From positions 1-49,197 of the forward strand of contig NZ_CP079864.1 of NCBI RefSeq assembly GCF_025263485.1: 49,197 bases of DNA, read 5' to 3'. This document shows, one piece after another, positions 34,554-42,068 of the stretch. The position numbers were made by a program, and so were the translations under genes. The stretch comes from Mycobacterium sp. SMC-2. Its GTDB lineage: Bacteria > Actinomycetota > Actinomycetes > Mycobacteriales > Mycobacteriaceae. A model generated the notes under the pieces. That model made no database searches and was not told the origin of the DNA. It worked only from the letters and a program-made list of their open reading frames with translations. How positions within the stretch are numbered: position 1 is the first letter of the stretch; each line of letters starts with the position of its first letter.

Positions 34554-34720
34554 CCGCCCCCGTCACGGTCGTCAAGACGTTCTCGGGGATCTGTGACCGC
34601 TGCTCGAAACCGTTCCGGACGCCGTCGTTTCCGAATGACTGCCTGTGCCGGGCCTGCCACCTGGGCGCGCTGTCGCCGGTGGAGCGTGCCCTCGCGCTCG
34701 TGAGCGGAGCGGTGTCGTGA
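34550..34720 (+). CDS. Small zinc-ribbon protein (56 aa)
   Basis: GTG 34550. A C-x-x-C pair (ICDRCSKPFRTPSF) and a second pair (NDCLCRACHLGALSP) predict one zinc site. It overlaps the next gene by 4 nt. Small Cys-rich proteins like this recur through the early region (35802, 39699, 41590, 41787, 43024). Function unknown; it may bind nucleic acid. Confidence 0.6.
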   Translation: MTAPVTVVKTFSGICDRCSKPFRTPSFPNDCLCRACHLGALSPVERALALVSGAVS

Positions 34721-35025
34721 TCAACGCGCTCCGCACGCTCGCCGCCGCTGGCTTCGACGCCCTCGCGCACATCGCCTATCCGGCCGCTGACGCGATCTGG
34801 GAGGAGCGCCGCCGGCGCCCGGACGCCGAGCTGACGTTGCTCGACGAGATGTCTGATCACCTCGGCGTGATCCGCGCGCAGCTCGAAGACATCCGGAACC
34901 TGCTGCAGCAGCAGAACTCGTTGGCGCTCGGCCTGCCGCCGGTCTGCAACTGCAATCCCCCGGTTCCCGGCTTCCACGTCTGGGACTGCCCCGCAGACCG
35001 TTCCCCCAAGCACCCCGCTAAGTAA
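34717..35025 (+). CDS. Hypothetical early protein (102 aa)
   Basis: GTG 34717 overlaps the upstream stop (GTGA). The first half is helical (INALRTLAAAGFDALAHIAYPAADAIWEERRRR), followed by an amphipathic helix (LTLLDEMSDHLGVIRAQLEDIRNLLQQQNSLAL). The C-terminal tail holds Cys residues in VCNCNPPVPGFHVWDCP. It ends just before a terminator-like hairpin (35028-35058). No family was recognised. Confidence 0.6.
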   Translation: MINALRTLAAAGFDALAHIAYPAADAIWEERRRRPDAELTLLDEMSDHLGVIRAQLEDIRNLLQQQNSLALGLPPVCNCNPPVPGFHVWDCPADRSPKHPAK

Positions 35026-35027
35026 GC

Positions 35028-35058
35028 GGCCCGCGCCGGAGGAGAGCCGGCACGGGCC
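35028..35058 (+). terminator. 12-bp stem-loop with one mismatch
   Basis: GGCCCGCGCCGG (35028-35039) pairs with CCGGCACGGGCC (35047-35058) except for one C-A mismatch, around a 7-nt loop. It sits directly after the stop of the 34717 gene and is followed by a GGAAAGGAACCC leader (35067-35078). It is a likely transcription boundary or processing site. Confidence 0.65.
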
Positions 35059-35085
35059 AAACCCACGGAAAGGAACCCAATCCCT

Positions 35086-35373
35086 GTGAGTGCACCGATT
35101 CTAACCGGCCCCAAACGAATCCTGCGGAAATGGCGGCAACGCCGAGCGGGCGACGACCAAGCATTGTTCGACGCCGACATGCACCGCTTCATCGACATGT
35201 GTGACCGCATCTACGCCCAACGTGTCGTCACTGGCCACGCCGTTGAAGCGTTCCCGTCGATCCTGTCGACCACGCTGGACATCGCACTGTTCCTGGTCCG
35301 CAGAGACTTCCCGGACCAGGTGGCCGGCGAGCTGGCTGCGTGGCGCGCTGATATCGCAGCGGCCGCAGCATGA
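35086..35373 (+). CDS. Hypothetical early protein (95 aa)
   Basis: GTG 35086 is preceded by GGAAAGGAACCC. It is a basic, helical protein (KRILRKWRQRRAGDDQALFDADMHRFIDMCDRIYAQ) with a second helical half (LSTTLDIALFLVRRDFPDQVAGELAAWRADIAAAAA). It overlaps the next gene by 4 nt. Function unknown. Confidence 0.55.
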   Translation: MSAPILTGPKRILRKWRQRRAGDDQALFDADMHRFIDMCDRIYAQRVVTGHAVEAFPSILSTTLDIALFLVRRDFPDQVAGELAAWRADIAAAAA

Positions 35374-35462
35374 ACGACTCGTGGCTTGGCCCGTGGGCGT
35401 TCTGGGTCGTCGTGTTCGGGCTGATCTTCGGATACGCGCTACTCGGGTCGGTGGCCCGATGA
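35370..35462 (+). CDS. Tiny single-TM protein (30 aa)
   Basis: ATG 35370 overlaps the upstream stop, and its own stop overlaps the next ATG. Product MNDSWLGPWAFWVVVFGLIFG... is one hydrophobic helix. The tight overlaps on both sides are the main coding evidence. Confidence 0.5.
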   Translation: MNDSWLGPWAFWVVVFGLIFGYALLGSVAR

Positions 35463-35805
35463 AGAACCTGTTGTACGCGGCGCCCGCGCTGGTGCCGCCG
35501 GAGCCGATCGAGATCATCGAGGCGCTCGAGGCCGCCCGGACGCTCGTCGGCCCGCACCTACCCAAAGGCAACGCCATCGAGCGCATCGGCAACTGGGGAT
35601 GCTTCTGCATCGTCGCCGCGATCACCGCAGCGTCACGCACCGAGCAGATCCGCGACGCCGCGCTCGCCTGCGCCCGCTACGCGCTGCCCGGCCGCTTCCA
35701 CGGCCACAGCATCGTCGAATACAACGACCACCCTCCACCACCGTCGACGACGCCAAGACGTTGCTGCAGCGGGCCAAGGGGCTCGTCGGGACGGTCGCCG
35801 CATGA
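35459..35805 (+). CDS. DUF6197-like protein (about 115 aa; one apparent base loss at about 35731-35743)
   Basis: ATG 35459 overlaps the previous stop. EIIEALEAARTLVGPHLPKGNAIERIGNWGCFCIVAAITAAS and later HSIVEYNDHP...TTVDDAKTLLQRAKGLVG fit the DUF6197 pattern (a short Cys motif, then a W/YND..P.T..D....L..A end). The first frame runs on into unrelated sense after 35743; one base restored in CCCTCCACCACC joins it to the natural end at TGA 35803-35805. The function of DUF6197 is unknown; it is common in actinobacteria and their phages. Confidence 0.6.
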
Positions 35806-35951
35806 GCCGCCACGTCCGCCGTCTCTGTCCCGTCTGCTGGACCCGCGTGCACCGCACCCCGGTCGGGAAGATCGCCGGCCACTTCGACAAAGCCCGTCAG
35901 TACTGCCCGGCCAGTTGGGAGACCTACGCCATCACGATCGGAGCGGCATGA
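35802..35951 (+). CDS. Small zinc-ribbon protein (49 aa)
   Basis: ATG 35802 overlaps the previous stop. Product MSRHVRRLCPVCWTRVHRTPV then IAGHFDKARQYCPASWETY: one C-x-x-C, then a His/Cys pair, suggesting one zinc site. It overlaps the exonuclease gene by 4 nt. Function unknown. Confidence 0.58.
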   Translation: MSRHVRRLCPVCWTRVHRTPVGKIAGHFDKARQYCPASWETYAITIGAA

Positions 35952-36775
35952 GCGCCAAATTCACCGGCCCGGTGCGCCGGATCGAGACCGCCGAAGGCCA
36001 CTACTACAAAGATGCCAATGGCCACCGAATCCCCGGTGTCACAACGATGCTCGGCGACGGCGTACCTAAACCCGCGCTGATCAACTGGGCGGCCAACGCC
36101 ACCGCCGAGTACGCCGTCGACAACTGGGATCAGCTGACCGAACTGCAGCCGTCCGCGCGACTCAAGCAGCTTCAAGGTGCCCGTTACGCGGTCACCGACA
36201 AAGCGAAGAAACGCGGCACCGAAGTCCACGGCTACGCCGAGCGGTTGGTGAAAGGCGAACAGATCCAAGGAATTCCGGACGAACTCCGCGGCCACGTCGA
36301 GGCATACGTCAGGTTCCTCGACAAGTTCGAGGTCGATCCGATCCTCGTCGAAGCCACCATCGTCTCCTACCGGTACGGCTACGCCGGCACCCTCGACCTC
36401 GTCGCCGAGGTCACCCACCAGAAGCAGCGCCGACGGCTGCTGCTGGACGCGAAAACCAACGAGAAAGGCATCTTCGGCGAAACCGCGTTGCAGCTGGCGG
36501 CATACCGCTACGCCGACTTCTACCTCGACACCGACGGCAAAGAACAACCCATGATCGAGGTCGAAGGCTGCGGCGCAATCCTCATCAGTTCCGATGACGC
36601 GCAACTCATTCCTTGCACGAGCGGCCCCGAACAGATGAAGTCCTTCCGGATCGCCGCAGCGATGCGGGACATCGTCAACAGCTCCCGCGACCTCGTCGGC
36701 GCAGCACTAGAACCCGACGACCCCAACCCATCCACCGCCCGCATCGTCTTCGAGGACGTCGATATAGATGCCTGA
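35948..36775 (+). CDS. RecB/Cas4-family PD-(D/E)XK exonuclease
   Basis: 275 aa from ATG 35948. GTEVH (residues 90-94), E135, GTLD (147-150, D150), DAKT (167-170, D167 and K169) and QLAAY (182-186) are the motif I-IV and Q-Y set of lambda-exonuclease/RecB-like nucleases such as the phage Cas4-like type. It should resect 5' ends to expose 3' single strands for the RecT-type annealing protein encoded next. Only a 57-aa gene separates the two. It lacks the Cys residues of iron-sulphur Cas4. Confidence 0.85.
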   Translation: MSAKFTGPVRRIETAEGHYYKDANGHRIPGVTTMLGDGVPKPALINWAANATAEYAVDNWDQLTELQPSARLKQLQGARYAVTDKAKKRGTEVHGYAERLVKGEQIQGIPDELRGHVEAYVRFLDKFEVDPILVEATIVSYRYGYAGTLDLVAEVTHQKQRRRLLLDAKTNEKGIFGETALQLAAYRYADFYLDTDGKEQPMIEVEGCGAILISSDDAQLIPCTSGPEQMKSFRIAAAMRDIVNSSRDLVGAALEPDDPNPSTARIVFEDVDIDA

Positions 36776-36941
36776 GATGACCCACCGCATCACCGTTTCT
36801 GGATGCGACGACGAAACAACATTCGACATGGCGCTCAGCTTTGACGAAGCGCAGTTGATCGCCGACGTCGCCAGACGATCAAGAGAAGCAAGCGAATACG
36901 GCTGCCAGCCCATCGTACAAATCGAGGAGATCACGAGATGA
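36768..36941 (+). CDS. Small protein between exonuclease and RecT (57 aa)
   Basis: ATG 36768 (or 36777 in the same frame) overlaps the exonuclease stop. Product MPEMTHRITVSGCDDETTFDMAL then FDEAQLIADVARRSREASEY, acidic and alpha-beta. Its stop overlaps the RecT ATG. Its position suggests an accessory of the recombination pair; nothing in the sequence shows a function. Confidence 0.6.
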   Translation: MPEMTHRITVSGCDDETTFDMALSFDEAQLIADVARRSREASEYGCQPIVQIEEITR

Positions 36942-38056
36942 CCGAACTCGCCACACGCAACGACGTCCCCCGCGAGCTGTTCGCCAGCCAGCAACCCGCA
37001 CCATGGGACGGCACCTTGGCACGCGTCCCCGCCGGCCAGATCAGCAAAGGTGAACGCCTCCGTGAATGGCTGGATCTGTTCATCAAGACCGAGCAGGTCG
37101 CCAACGTGCTCGCCAAGACCACGTTCGTACCGAAATCCATGCAGGGCAAGCCCGCTGAAGTCGCCGCCGCGATGATGCGCAGCTTCGAGATGGCCATCGA
37201 CCCTCTCGACGGCCTCGGCCACATGCACGTCATCAACGGCAAAGTCGGCTACTCCGCAGAGCTGATGCGCCGCCGCATCATCGAAGCCGGCCACGAAATC
37301 AAGTTCGTCGAGACCACCGACAGCCGCGCGGTGATCAAGGGCCGCCGCCGCGAACACGTCGACGACGAATCCAAATGGCAGACCTTCACCTTCACCGAGG
37401 AGAACGCCCGCAAAGCCAAGATCGACCTGGGCGGCTACCCTGCCGACAAGCTCGTCGCTCGCGCGTCATCGCGGATGTGCCGGCGCATGTTCCCCGAAGT
37501 GCTGGCCGGCGCGTCGATCGCCGAGGACCTGATCGACGCGGTGGTCATCGAAGGCGGCGACATGGCCGCGCTCGACGAGCTGCCCGAGGACATGCGGCCC
37601 GCGCTGCCACGCGCCGCCGGAACGACCGCGCAACGCCGCCGACAGCCACGCAAGGTCGCCGCCACCAAGGCAGAGACCAAGCCAGCGGCCGCGGTGGTCA
37701 ACGACGTCGACGAGCTGCTCGACGACGAACCTGAGCCCCACTCGAACGAGGCCGGAAAAGCGGACACGGCGCAGGCAGACGAGCCGCAGCAGGATGACCT
37801 GCTCGGCGACGAAGCCCAGGCCCAGCCTGAGCCGAGCGCCGACGAAGGCATCACCAAAGCACAGCTGCAGAAGCTCTCGATCCTACGCCAGCGTGAGGGC
37901 TACGCCGACACCGACGAAGGCCGCGCCGACTGGTTCCAATGGGTGAACGTGAACATCGGCCGCCTGGTCGGCTCCAACAAAGACCTATCGAAAGCCGAAG
38001 CCCACGTGCTCATCGACGTCCTCGAAACCGCGCAGGCGCAAGACGCGCAGCAGTGA
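36938..38056 (+). CDS. RecT-like single-strand annealing protein with acidic C-terminal tail
   Basis: 372 aa from ATG 36938. The N-terminal core (SKGERLREWLDLFIKTEQVANVLAKTTFVPKSMQGKPAEVAAAMMRSFEMAIDPLDGLGHMHVINGKVGYSAELMRRRIIEAG) has the pattern of RecT-type annealing proteins of mycobacteriophages. Residues about 215-310 are a disordered acidic linker, and the last about 60 residues (ITKAQLQKLSILRQREGYADT) form a separate small domain. With the exonuclease it should mediate annealing-based recombination during replication. It is longer than classic RecT (about 270 aa) because of the tail. Confidence 0.85.
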   Translation: MTELATRNDVPRELFASQQPAPWDGTLARVPAGQISKGERLREWLDLFIKTEQVANVLAKTTFVPKSMQGKPAEVAAAMMRSFEMAIDPLDGLGHMHVINGKVGYSAELMRRRIIEAGHEIKFVETTDSRAVIKGRRREHVDDESKWQTFTFTEENARKAKIDLGGYPADKLVARASSRMCRRMFPEVLAGASIAEDLIDAVVIEGGDMAALDELPEDMRPALPRAAGTTAQRRRQPRKVAATKAETKPAAAVVNDVDELLDDEPEPHSNEAGKADTAQADEPQQDDLLGDEAQAQPEPSADEGITKAQLQKLSILRQREGYADTDEGRADWFQWVNVNIGRLVGSNKDLSKAEAHVLIDVLETAQAQDAQQ

Positions 38057-38198
38057 GCGCAGACCTCGGGCCGCGTCAACGCGTTCCGTACTCCGCCAAG
38101 GCAGACCCACGACCCCGTCCAACTCCTAGCGGGAGAGGCCTGACCTGCGCGGCCCGACCAAACCCCAATAGCCCACGCACCGAAAGGAACCCACCCCC

Positions 38199-38626
38199 AT
38201 GCTCGTGACCGACAAGCCCCAAGACCTGCCCTCCACCAACGCGCTCGACAACATCCCCGACGACCTGCTCGACACCCCCGCCGCCTACCTGGGTTTCGGC
38301 AGCACCCCGTGCGCGATGGAAGAACCCCCGCTGTCGGTGAAGTCCGCACCTACATCGTGCGGGCCCGCTGCACCGCCGAACACGGCCCGATCGAACGCAA
38401 AGACGGCGAAATGCGCTACACCCGCACCCTCACGATTCAGGCGTGCTGGGAAGCGGGCAAGCAGCCACCCAGCACCGACGACGACCAGCCCGGCCTGTTC
38501 GACGAAGCTGGCGACGTGAATCCCGATGCCGTCGACGACGAGCACCAGGACCACGACGCCGACAACGGTGACGGCCTCAACGAATTCGACCCCGAATTCA
38601 GCCACAACGGCATCGAAGGCGAGTAG
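38199..38626 (+). CDS. Hypothetical early protein (about 142 aa; one apparent base loss at about 38330)
   Basis: ATG 38199 is preceded by GAAAGGAACCCA (38182-38193). As read, it leaves the natural frame at GAACCCCCGCTG. One G restored gives MEEPPAVGEVRTYIVRARCTAEHGPIERKDGEMRYTRTLTIQACWEAGK and an acidic C-terminus rich in Asp and His. The GE.RTY.VRA.C.....R.DGE.R..R...I..C pattern occurs in many actinophage early proteins. The gap 38057-38198 before it holds only this ribosome site and a weak 4-5 bp stem (about 38126-38138). Function unknown. Confidence 0.62.
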
Positions 38627-38630
38627 CCGC

Positions 38631-38888
38631 ATGGCCACCAACGAATGCAACCGGCACCCGGCGACACAGCACCTGCTCGACCTGTTCGCCTACGACCACC
38701 TGCCGCAGCACTTGTGGGACGTCAGCGGTTTCCCCGCTGCACTGGCTCAACGCATGGCCGACCACCTGGACGACGGCCCGGAGCTGACCACCGGCCTGCG
38801 GAAACTGTTGGAAGCCAAGGACTGTTTCGTCCGCCAAGCCGTCATCGACGCGCGCACGTCCGACCCCGACGACGGGTGCCGCTGCTGA
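38631..38888 (+). CDS. Small helical protein, possible Acb2/Tad1-like sponge (85 aa)
   Basis: ATG 38631. The product reads FAYDHLPQHLWDVSGFPAALAQRMADHLDDGPELTTGLRKLLEAKDCFVRQAVIDARTSD. The pattern (Y..LP..L..VS..F..LA..........GPE...GLRKLLEAKD..VR.A) resembles the small helical-hairpin proteins grouped with the cyclic-nucleotide sponges Acb2/Tad1, which phages use against CBASS and Thoeris defence. This relation is from pattern memory and is not proved. It sits in the early operon, where anti-defence genes are common. The stop overlaps the next ATG. Confidence 0.6.
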   Translation: MATNECNRHPATQHLLDLFAYDHLPQHLWDVSGFPAALAQRMADHLDDGPELTTGLRKLLEAKDCFVRQAVIDARTSDPDDGCRC

Positions 38889-39139
38889 TGGCTGACCAGC
38901 TGCACTACCGCGGCGACCATCGCCAATTCGATCCCGACAACATCGTCGGCCCCGACCAGTTCGGCGCGTTCTACCGGGCCGTCGCAGCCGAATACGACGC
39001 GGAGGCTGACCGAACCGCGCTGCACCTGCAGGTCGTCCCGCCGGCCGAGCTGCAGCAGCGGATGCTCGACGCCCTCCCAACGATCCAAGACGTCACCACC
39101 GCCGCAGCCCGCATCATCGGACTATTCGCAGACGCATGA
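38888..39139 (+). CDS. Hypothetical early protein (83 aa)
   Basis: ATG 38888 overlaps the upstream stop. Product MADQLHYRGDHRQFDPDNIVG then FYRAVAAEYDAEADRTALHLQVVPPAELQQRMLDALPTIQDVTTAAARIIG. It is alpha-helical in the second half. The stop overlaps the Dam methylase start. No family was recognised. Confidence 0.55.
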   Translation: MADQLHYRGDHRQFDPDNIVGPDQFGAFYRAVAAEYDAEADRTALHLQVVPPAELQQRMLDALPTIQDVTTAAARIIGLFADA

Positions 39140-39702
39140 GCCTCGTTCGGTTTCAAGCTCGTAACCACCGTCAGCAGCTGGCGGCACGCGGCGGCGCCGA
39201 CGATGCGATCGACGACCGCGCCACCACCCCCGAGGACTTCGCGCGCTTCGACAAATCACTTGGCCCGTTCACCCTCGACGTCGCCGCCGCAGCCCATAAC
39301 GCCAAATGCGCCCGCTACTTCATCCACTCCGACAACGGGCTCGCACAGTCCTGGGCCGGCGAACGTGTCTGGTGCAACCCGCCGTATTCACGCATCGGTC
39401 ACTGGGTCGAAAAAGCATGGCGCGAACACGAGCGAACCGACGGCGTCGCGATGCTGTTGCCGGCCAACAGGACCGAGCAGGGCTGGTGGCAGCAGATGGT
39501 CGAACCGTATCGCGACCGGCCCGGATCGCCGCTCTCCGTTCTGTTCCTGCCCGGTCGAATGCGTTTCATCGCCCCCGGCCGCGCCGCTATCGGCCCTAAC
39601 GAGCGGCCGCCGTTCGGCTGTTGCCTGGTGACATGGCGGCTCGATAGCTCATCGCTCGCGTGGACCCAACAAGACCAGCTCAATTTCGAGGCACCCATAT
39701 GA
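39136..39702 (+). CDS. Phage Dam-type N6-adenine methyltransferase
   Basis: 188 aa from ATG 39136. DDRATTPEDFARFDKSLGPFTLDVAAAAHNAKCARYFI, then SWAGERVWCNPPYSRIGHWVEKAW: the N-P-P-Y catalytic motif (residues 81-84) and the D-x-A motif match the phage Dam family (PF05869). It would methylate adenine, probably in GATC, to protect phage DNA or change replication timing. There is no restriction partner nearby. The rest (PLSVLFLPGRMRFIAPG) completes the fold. Confidence 0.88.
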   Translation: MSLVRFQARNHRQQLAARGGADDAIDDRATTPEDFARFDKSLGPFTLDVAAAAHNAKCARYFIHSDNGLAQSWAGERVWCNPPYSRIGHWVEKAWREHERTDGVAMLLPANRTEQGWWQQMVEPYRDRPGSPLSVLFLPGRMRFIAPGRAAIGPNERPPFGCCLVTWRLDSSSLAWTQQDQLNFEAPI

Positions 39703-39860
39703 GCAAGGAGTCGAAGCCGCGTGATCGTTGGGCGCAGGTGTTCGCCGCCGCGACCGACCGCCGGGGCTTCTGCGTGGGCTGCGGCTACTACCACGCCGTG
39801 CACAACAAGCACCGCGCCGACTGCACCGCAACGCCACGCGAGGAGGAGAGCGCCAGCTGA
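39699..39860 (+). CDS. Small zinc-binding protein (53 aa)
   Basis: ATG 39699 overlaps the methylase stop. GFCVGCGYYHAVHNKHRADCTA gives C-x-x-C...H...H...C, one likely zinc site. It ends in a Glu/Ser-rich tail. It shares its last base with the HNH gene start. Confidence 0.55.
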   Translation: MSKESKPRDRWAQVFAAATDRRGFCVGCGYYHAVHNKHRADCTATPREEESAS

Positions 39861-40707
39861 TGGCCGTATCGAAACGACTTCGATTCGAGATCCTGCGTCG
39901 CGACAACCACGCCTGCCGCTACTGCGGAGCAACCGCACCGGACGTCAAGCTGACGGTCGACCACGTCATCCCAGAAGCCCTGGGCGGCAGCGACGAGTCC
40001 ACCAACCTCGTCACTGCTTGCAGCGACTGCAACAGCGGGAAGTCCTCGGTGCCGGCCGATGCCGCGCTCGTCACTGACGTCGCCGGAGACGCCATGCGCT
40101 GGGCCGCAGCGATGCGTCAGGCCGCCGACGAGATCGCGGCCGAAGATGATGCCATCGAACGCATCCTCGACGCTGTCTACGACGCGTGGAAACCGTACTG
40201 GATCCCGAACGATTGGCCGTCGAGCGTAGTGACGTTCATTCGCGCCGGACTGACCCAAGACACGTTGCTTTACCTCGTCGACACGGCCCGGCGCAAACGC
40301 GGCCTCGACGACCGCTGGGCCTACTTCTGCGGCTGCTGCTGGAAACGGATACGCCAGCTGCAAGACCGAGCCCACGAGATCGTCAGCACGGCAGAAAACG
40401 CGCCCCGGCAGCGCCGCCACTTCTCACCACCCGCTGGACCGCCGAGGAGATCCGCGATCACGAAGCGGACGCCCTCGAATTCGCCAAACAGTGGTGCGGC
40501 GGCGACGTTCTCGACCACGTTCTGGGACGCGCCCCATCGCCAGCGTGCCGCCATGGCGTCGATCCGCACTGCGGAGACCCCGCGTGCGCCGTAGAACACG
40601 CCGGCTGCCTTTATCTGGTCGGCTCCGGCTGGAAGAACACCACCGAATCGGCACGGCAGCGCGCCGACGCCGTCATCGCAGAAGCGGAGGCACTACTCGA
40701 TGGCTAA
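39860..40707 (+). CDS. HNH endonuclease with long C-terminal domain (about 282 aa; one apparent base loss at about 40402)
   Basis: ATG 39860. The N-terminal HNH domain is clear: LRRDNHACRYCG, LTVDHVIPEALGG and NLVTACSDCNSGKSS, with Cys pairs and the central His. The following helical part runs to about residue 180 in one frame. One base restored in GCGCCCCGGC moves it to the frame ending at TGA 40705-40707 (TTRWTAEEIRDHEADALEF; ACRHGVDPHCGDPACAVEHAG). It nicks or cuts DNA; as a free-standing early HNH it may also be a homing-type element. The joined product is supported by the even codon use on both sides. Confidence 0.72.
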
Positions 40708-41593
40708 CGCGGCCGGCGTCCTCAAGGAATCGATCTGGCGGGACAAGGAATTCCGGGCGCTCCCGCGCACCGCCCAGGCGACCTACGCCCAGCTGATCAG
40801 CCAGAAGGAACTCGACCGGGCCGGAGTCCAGCCGCTGCAGGTCGCCAAGTGGACCAAGGGCTGCGACACCTTCACCGCCGAGGACTTCACCGCGGACCTG
40901 AAGGTGCTCGAGCAGCACCGGTTCGTGTTCGTCGACGAGGACACCGACGAGCTGTTCATCCGCTCGTATATGCGGCACTGCGACGTGGTGCGGTATCCGA
41001 ACATCCTCAAGAACGCGTTGCGGTGTGCCGGAATGGTTGCGTCCGAGAAGATCCGGCGCGAGCTGGCGCGGGAATTGCGGCGCCTCCGGAAGGCTGAGGC
41101 TGATCGGATCGCGGACCAGATCGAACCGGAAACCGTTCCTGAACCGTTCAACGGTTCCGAAACCGAACAGAACCCTTCCGGAACGATTCCCGCAACCGTT
41201 TCGGAACCGTTAAACCGTTCCGAAACCCTTCGCGAACCCCAGGGATATGGATCTGGATCTGGATCACTCACCTTGGGTAGTTCTCAAGTTGGGGAGCTGC
41301 CCGCCGAAAATCCCAACGCCGACGAACCACGCGGAACCGACCCGAACGAGCCCCCACCCGAAAGCTGCCCAGCACACCGCAACGACCCGAACCCCCCGGC
41401 CTGCGGCGCCTGCGCCGGCTACCGCCGCCGCCGCGCCAGCTGGAACGACCAACACGCCGACCGAACAGCCCGACTACGCGCCGAATTCTGGGCACGCATC
41501 CGCCAATGCCCGCACTGCGACGACCGCGGCATGGTCGACGTCGACAACGGCGTGACGCGCTGCACCAAACACGACTGGTCCGTGATCGCATGA
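40700..41593 (+). CDS. Replication-type DNA-binding protein with iteron repeats in its gene (297 aa)
   Basis: ATG 40700 overlaps the HNH gene. The N-terminus (AAGVLKESIWRDKEFRALPRTAQATYAQLISQKELDRAGV) has the pattern of phage replication initiators: a winged-helix plus a helical region. A low-complexity middle (EPETVPEPFNGSETEQNPSGTIPATVSEPLNRSETLREP) is encoded by the ACCGTT repeats at 41132-41219. The C-terminus is Pro-rich and ends in a zinc ribbon (CPHCDDRGMVDVDNGVTRCTKH). By analogy with lambda O, whose origin lies inside its own gene, it may bind those repeats. I infer a role in origin recognition. Confidence 0.6.
   Translation: MANAAGVLKESIWRDKEFRALPRTAQATYAQLISQKELDRAGVQPLQVAKWTKGCDTFTAEDFTADLKVLEQHRFVFVDEDTDELFIRSYMRHCDVVRYPNILKNALRCAGMVASEKIRRELARELRRLRKAEADRIADQIEPETVPEPFNGSETEQNPSGTIPATVSEPLNRSETLREPQGYGSGSGSLTLGSSQVGELPAENPNADEPRGTDPNEPPPESCPAHRNDPNPPACGACAGYRRRRASWNDQHADRTARLRAEFWARIRQCPHCDDRGMVDVDNGVTRCTKHDWSVIA
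41132..41219 (+). repeat. Six ACCGTT repeats, candidate replication origin iterons
   Basis: ACCGTT occurs on the plus strand at 41132-41137, 41143-41148, 41195-41200, 41206-41211 and 41214-41219, and inverted (AACGGT) at 41150-41155. A degenerate AACCCTTCC lies near 41171. Two tight pairs (41143/41150 inverted and 41206/41214 direct) stand out. All lie inside the replication-type gene at 40700, coding a repeated N-(G/R)-S-E-T peptide. The clustering suggests iterons bound by that protein. Confidence 0.65.
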
Positions 41594-41790
41594 GCACATT
41601 CGCCGCCCGATTCGACGGCCGCTGCGCAAGCGATGACTGCGACTACGGCGACAACCGGATCCGCCAGGGCGACGACGTCGACTACTTCGACGACGAACTG
41701 ATGCACGCCTCATGCGCGCGCCGCGCTCAACGTGAAGATCCGCCCTGCTGCCGCCGCTGCTGGCAATACCACCGAGGAGAGTGCGCGTGA
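41590..41790 (+). CDS. Small Cys-rich protein (66 aa)
   Basis: ATG 41590 overlaps the upstream stop. FDGRCASDDCDYGDNRIRQGDDVDYFDDELMHASC then PPCCRRCWQYHRGEC: several Cys pairs and His. It probably forms a zinc ribbon. It overlaps the next gene by 4 nt. Function unknown. Confidence 0.58.
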   Translation: MSTFAARFDGRCASDDCDYGDNRIRQGDDVDYFDDELMHASCARRAQREDPPCCRRCWQYHRGECA

Positions 41791-42068
41791 GCGACCGATT
41801 CCGGATCCACAAGACCGACGACGTCGGCGCCGGCGCTTGGTACCTGGACTATACGGCAGGCTTCTCGGACGACTCAGTCGGCGAGTGCTGGGACACCTTC
41901 GCCCAGGCAGTCACCGCGTTCATCGCCGCAACCGAGAAGCGATGCCCACTCTGCGATAAAGGCGCCGTGGTGGACACCGATTACGGCTGGCGGTGCGAGA
42001 ACTGCGGAACCTACGACGTCGCGACCGGATGCCACCCACCGCACTACGACCCGAGCTGCGACGCATGA
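41787..42068 (+). CDS. Zinc-ribbon protein (93 aa)
   Basis: GTG 41787 overlaps the previous stop (GTGA); an upstream GTG at 41781 is possible. The N-terminus (DRFRIHKTDDVGAGAWYLDYTAGFSDDSVGECWDTFAQAV) is alpha-beta; the C-terminus (CPLCDKGAVVDTDYGWRCENCGTYDV) is a classic zinc ribbon with two C-x-x-C. It overlaps the resolvase gene by 4 nt. Function unknown. Confidence 0.62.
   Translation: MSDRFRIHKTDDVGAGAWYLDYTAGFSDDSVGECWDTFAQAVTAFIAATEKRCPLCDKGAVVDTDYGWRCENCGTYDVATGCHPPHYDPSCDA

Noticed and set aside
38053..38208. 51-residue protein from GTG 38053
   Set aside because: Overlaps the RecT stop but is Pro/Arg-rich without a domain and runs across the leader of the 38199 gene. More likely a leader region.
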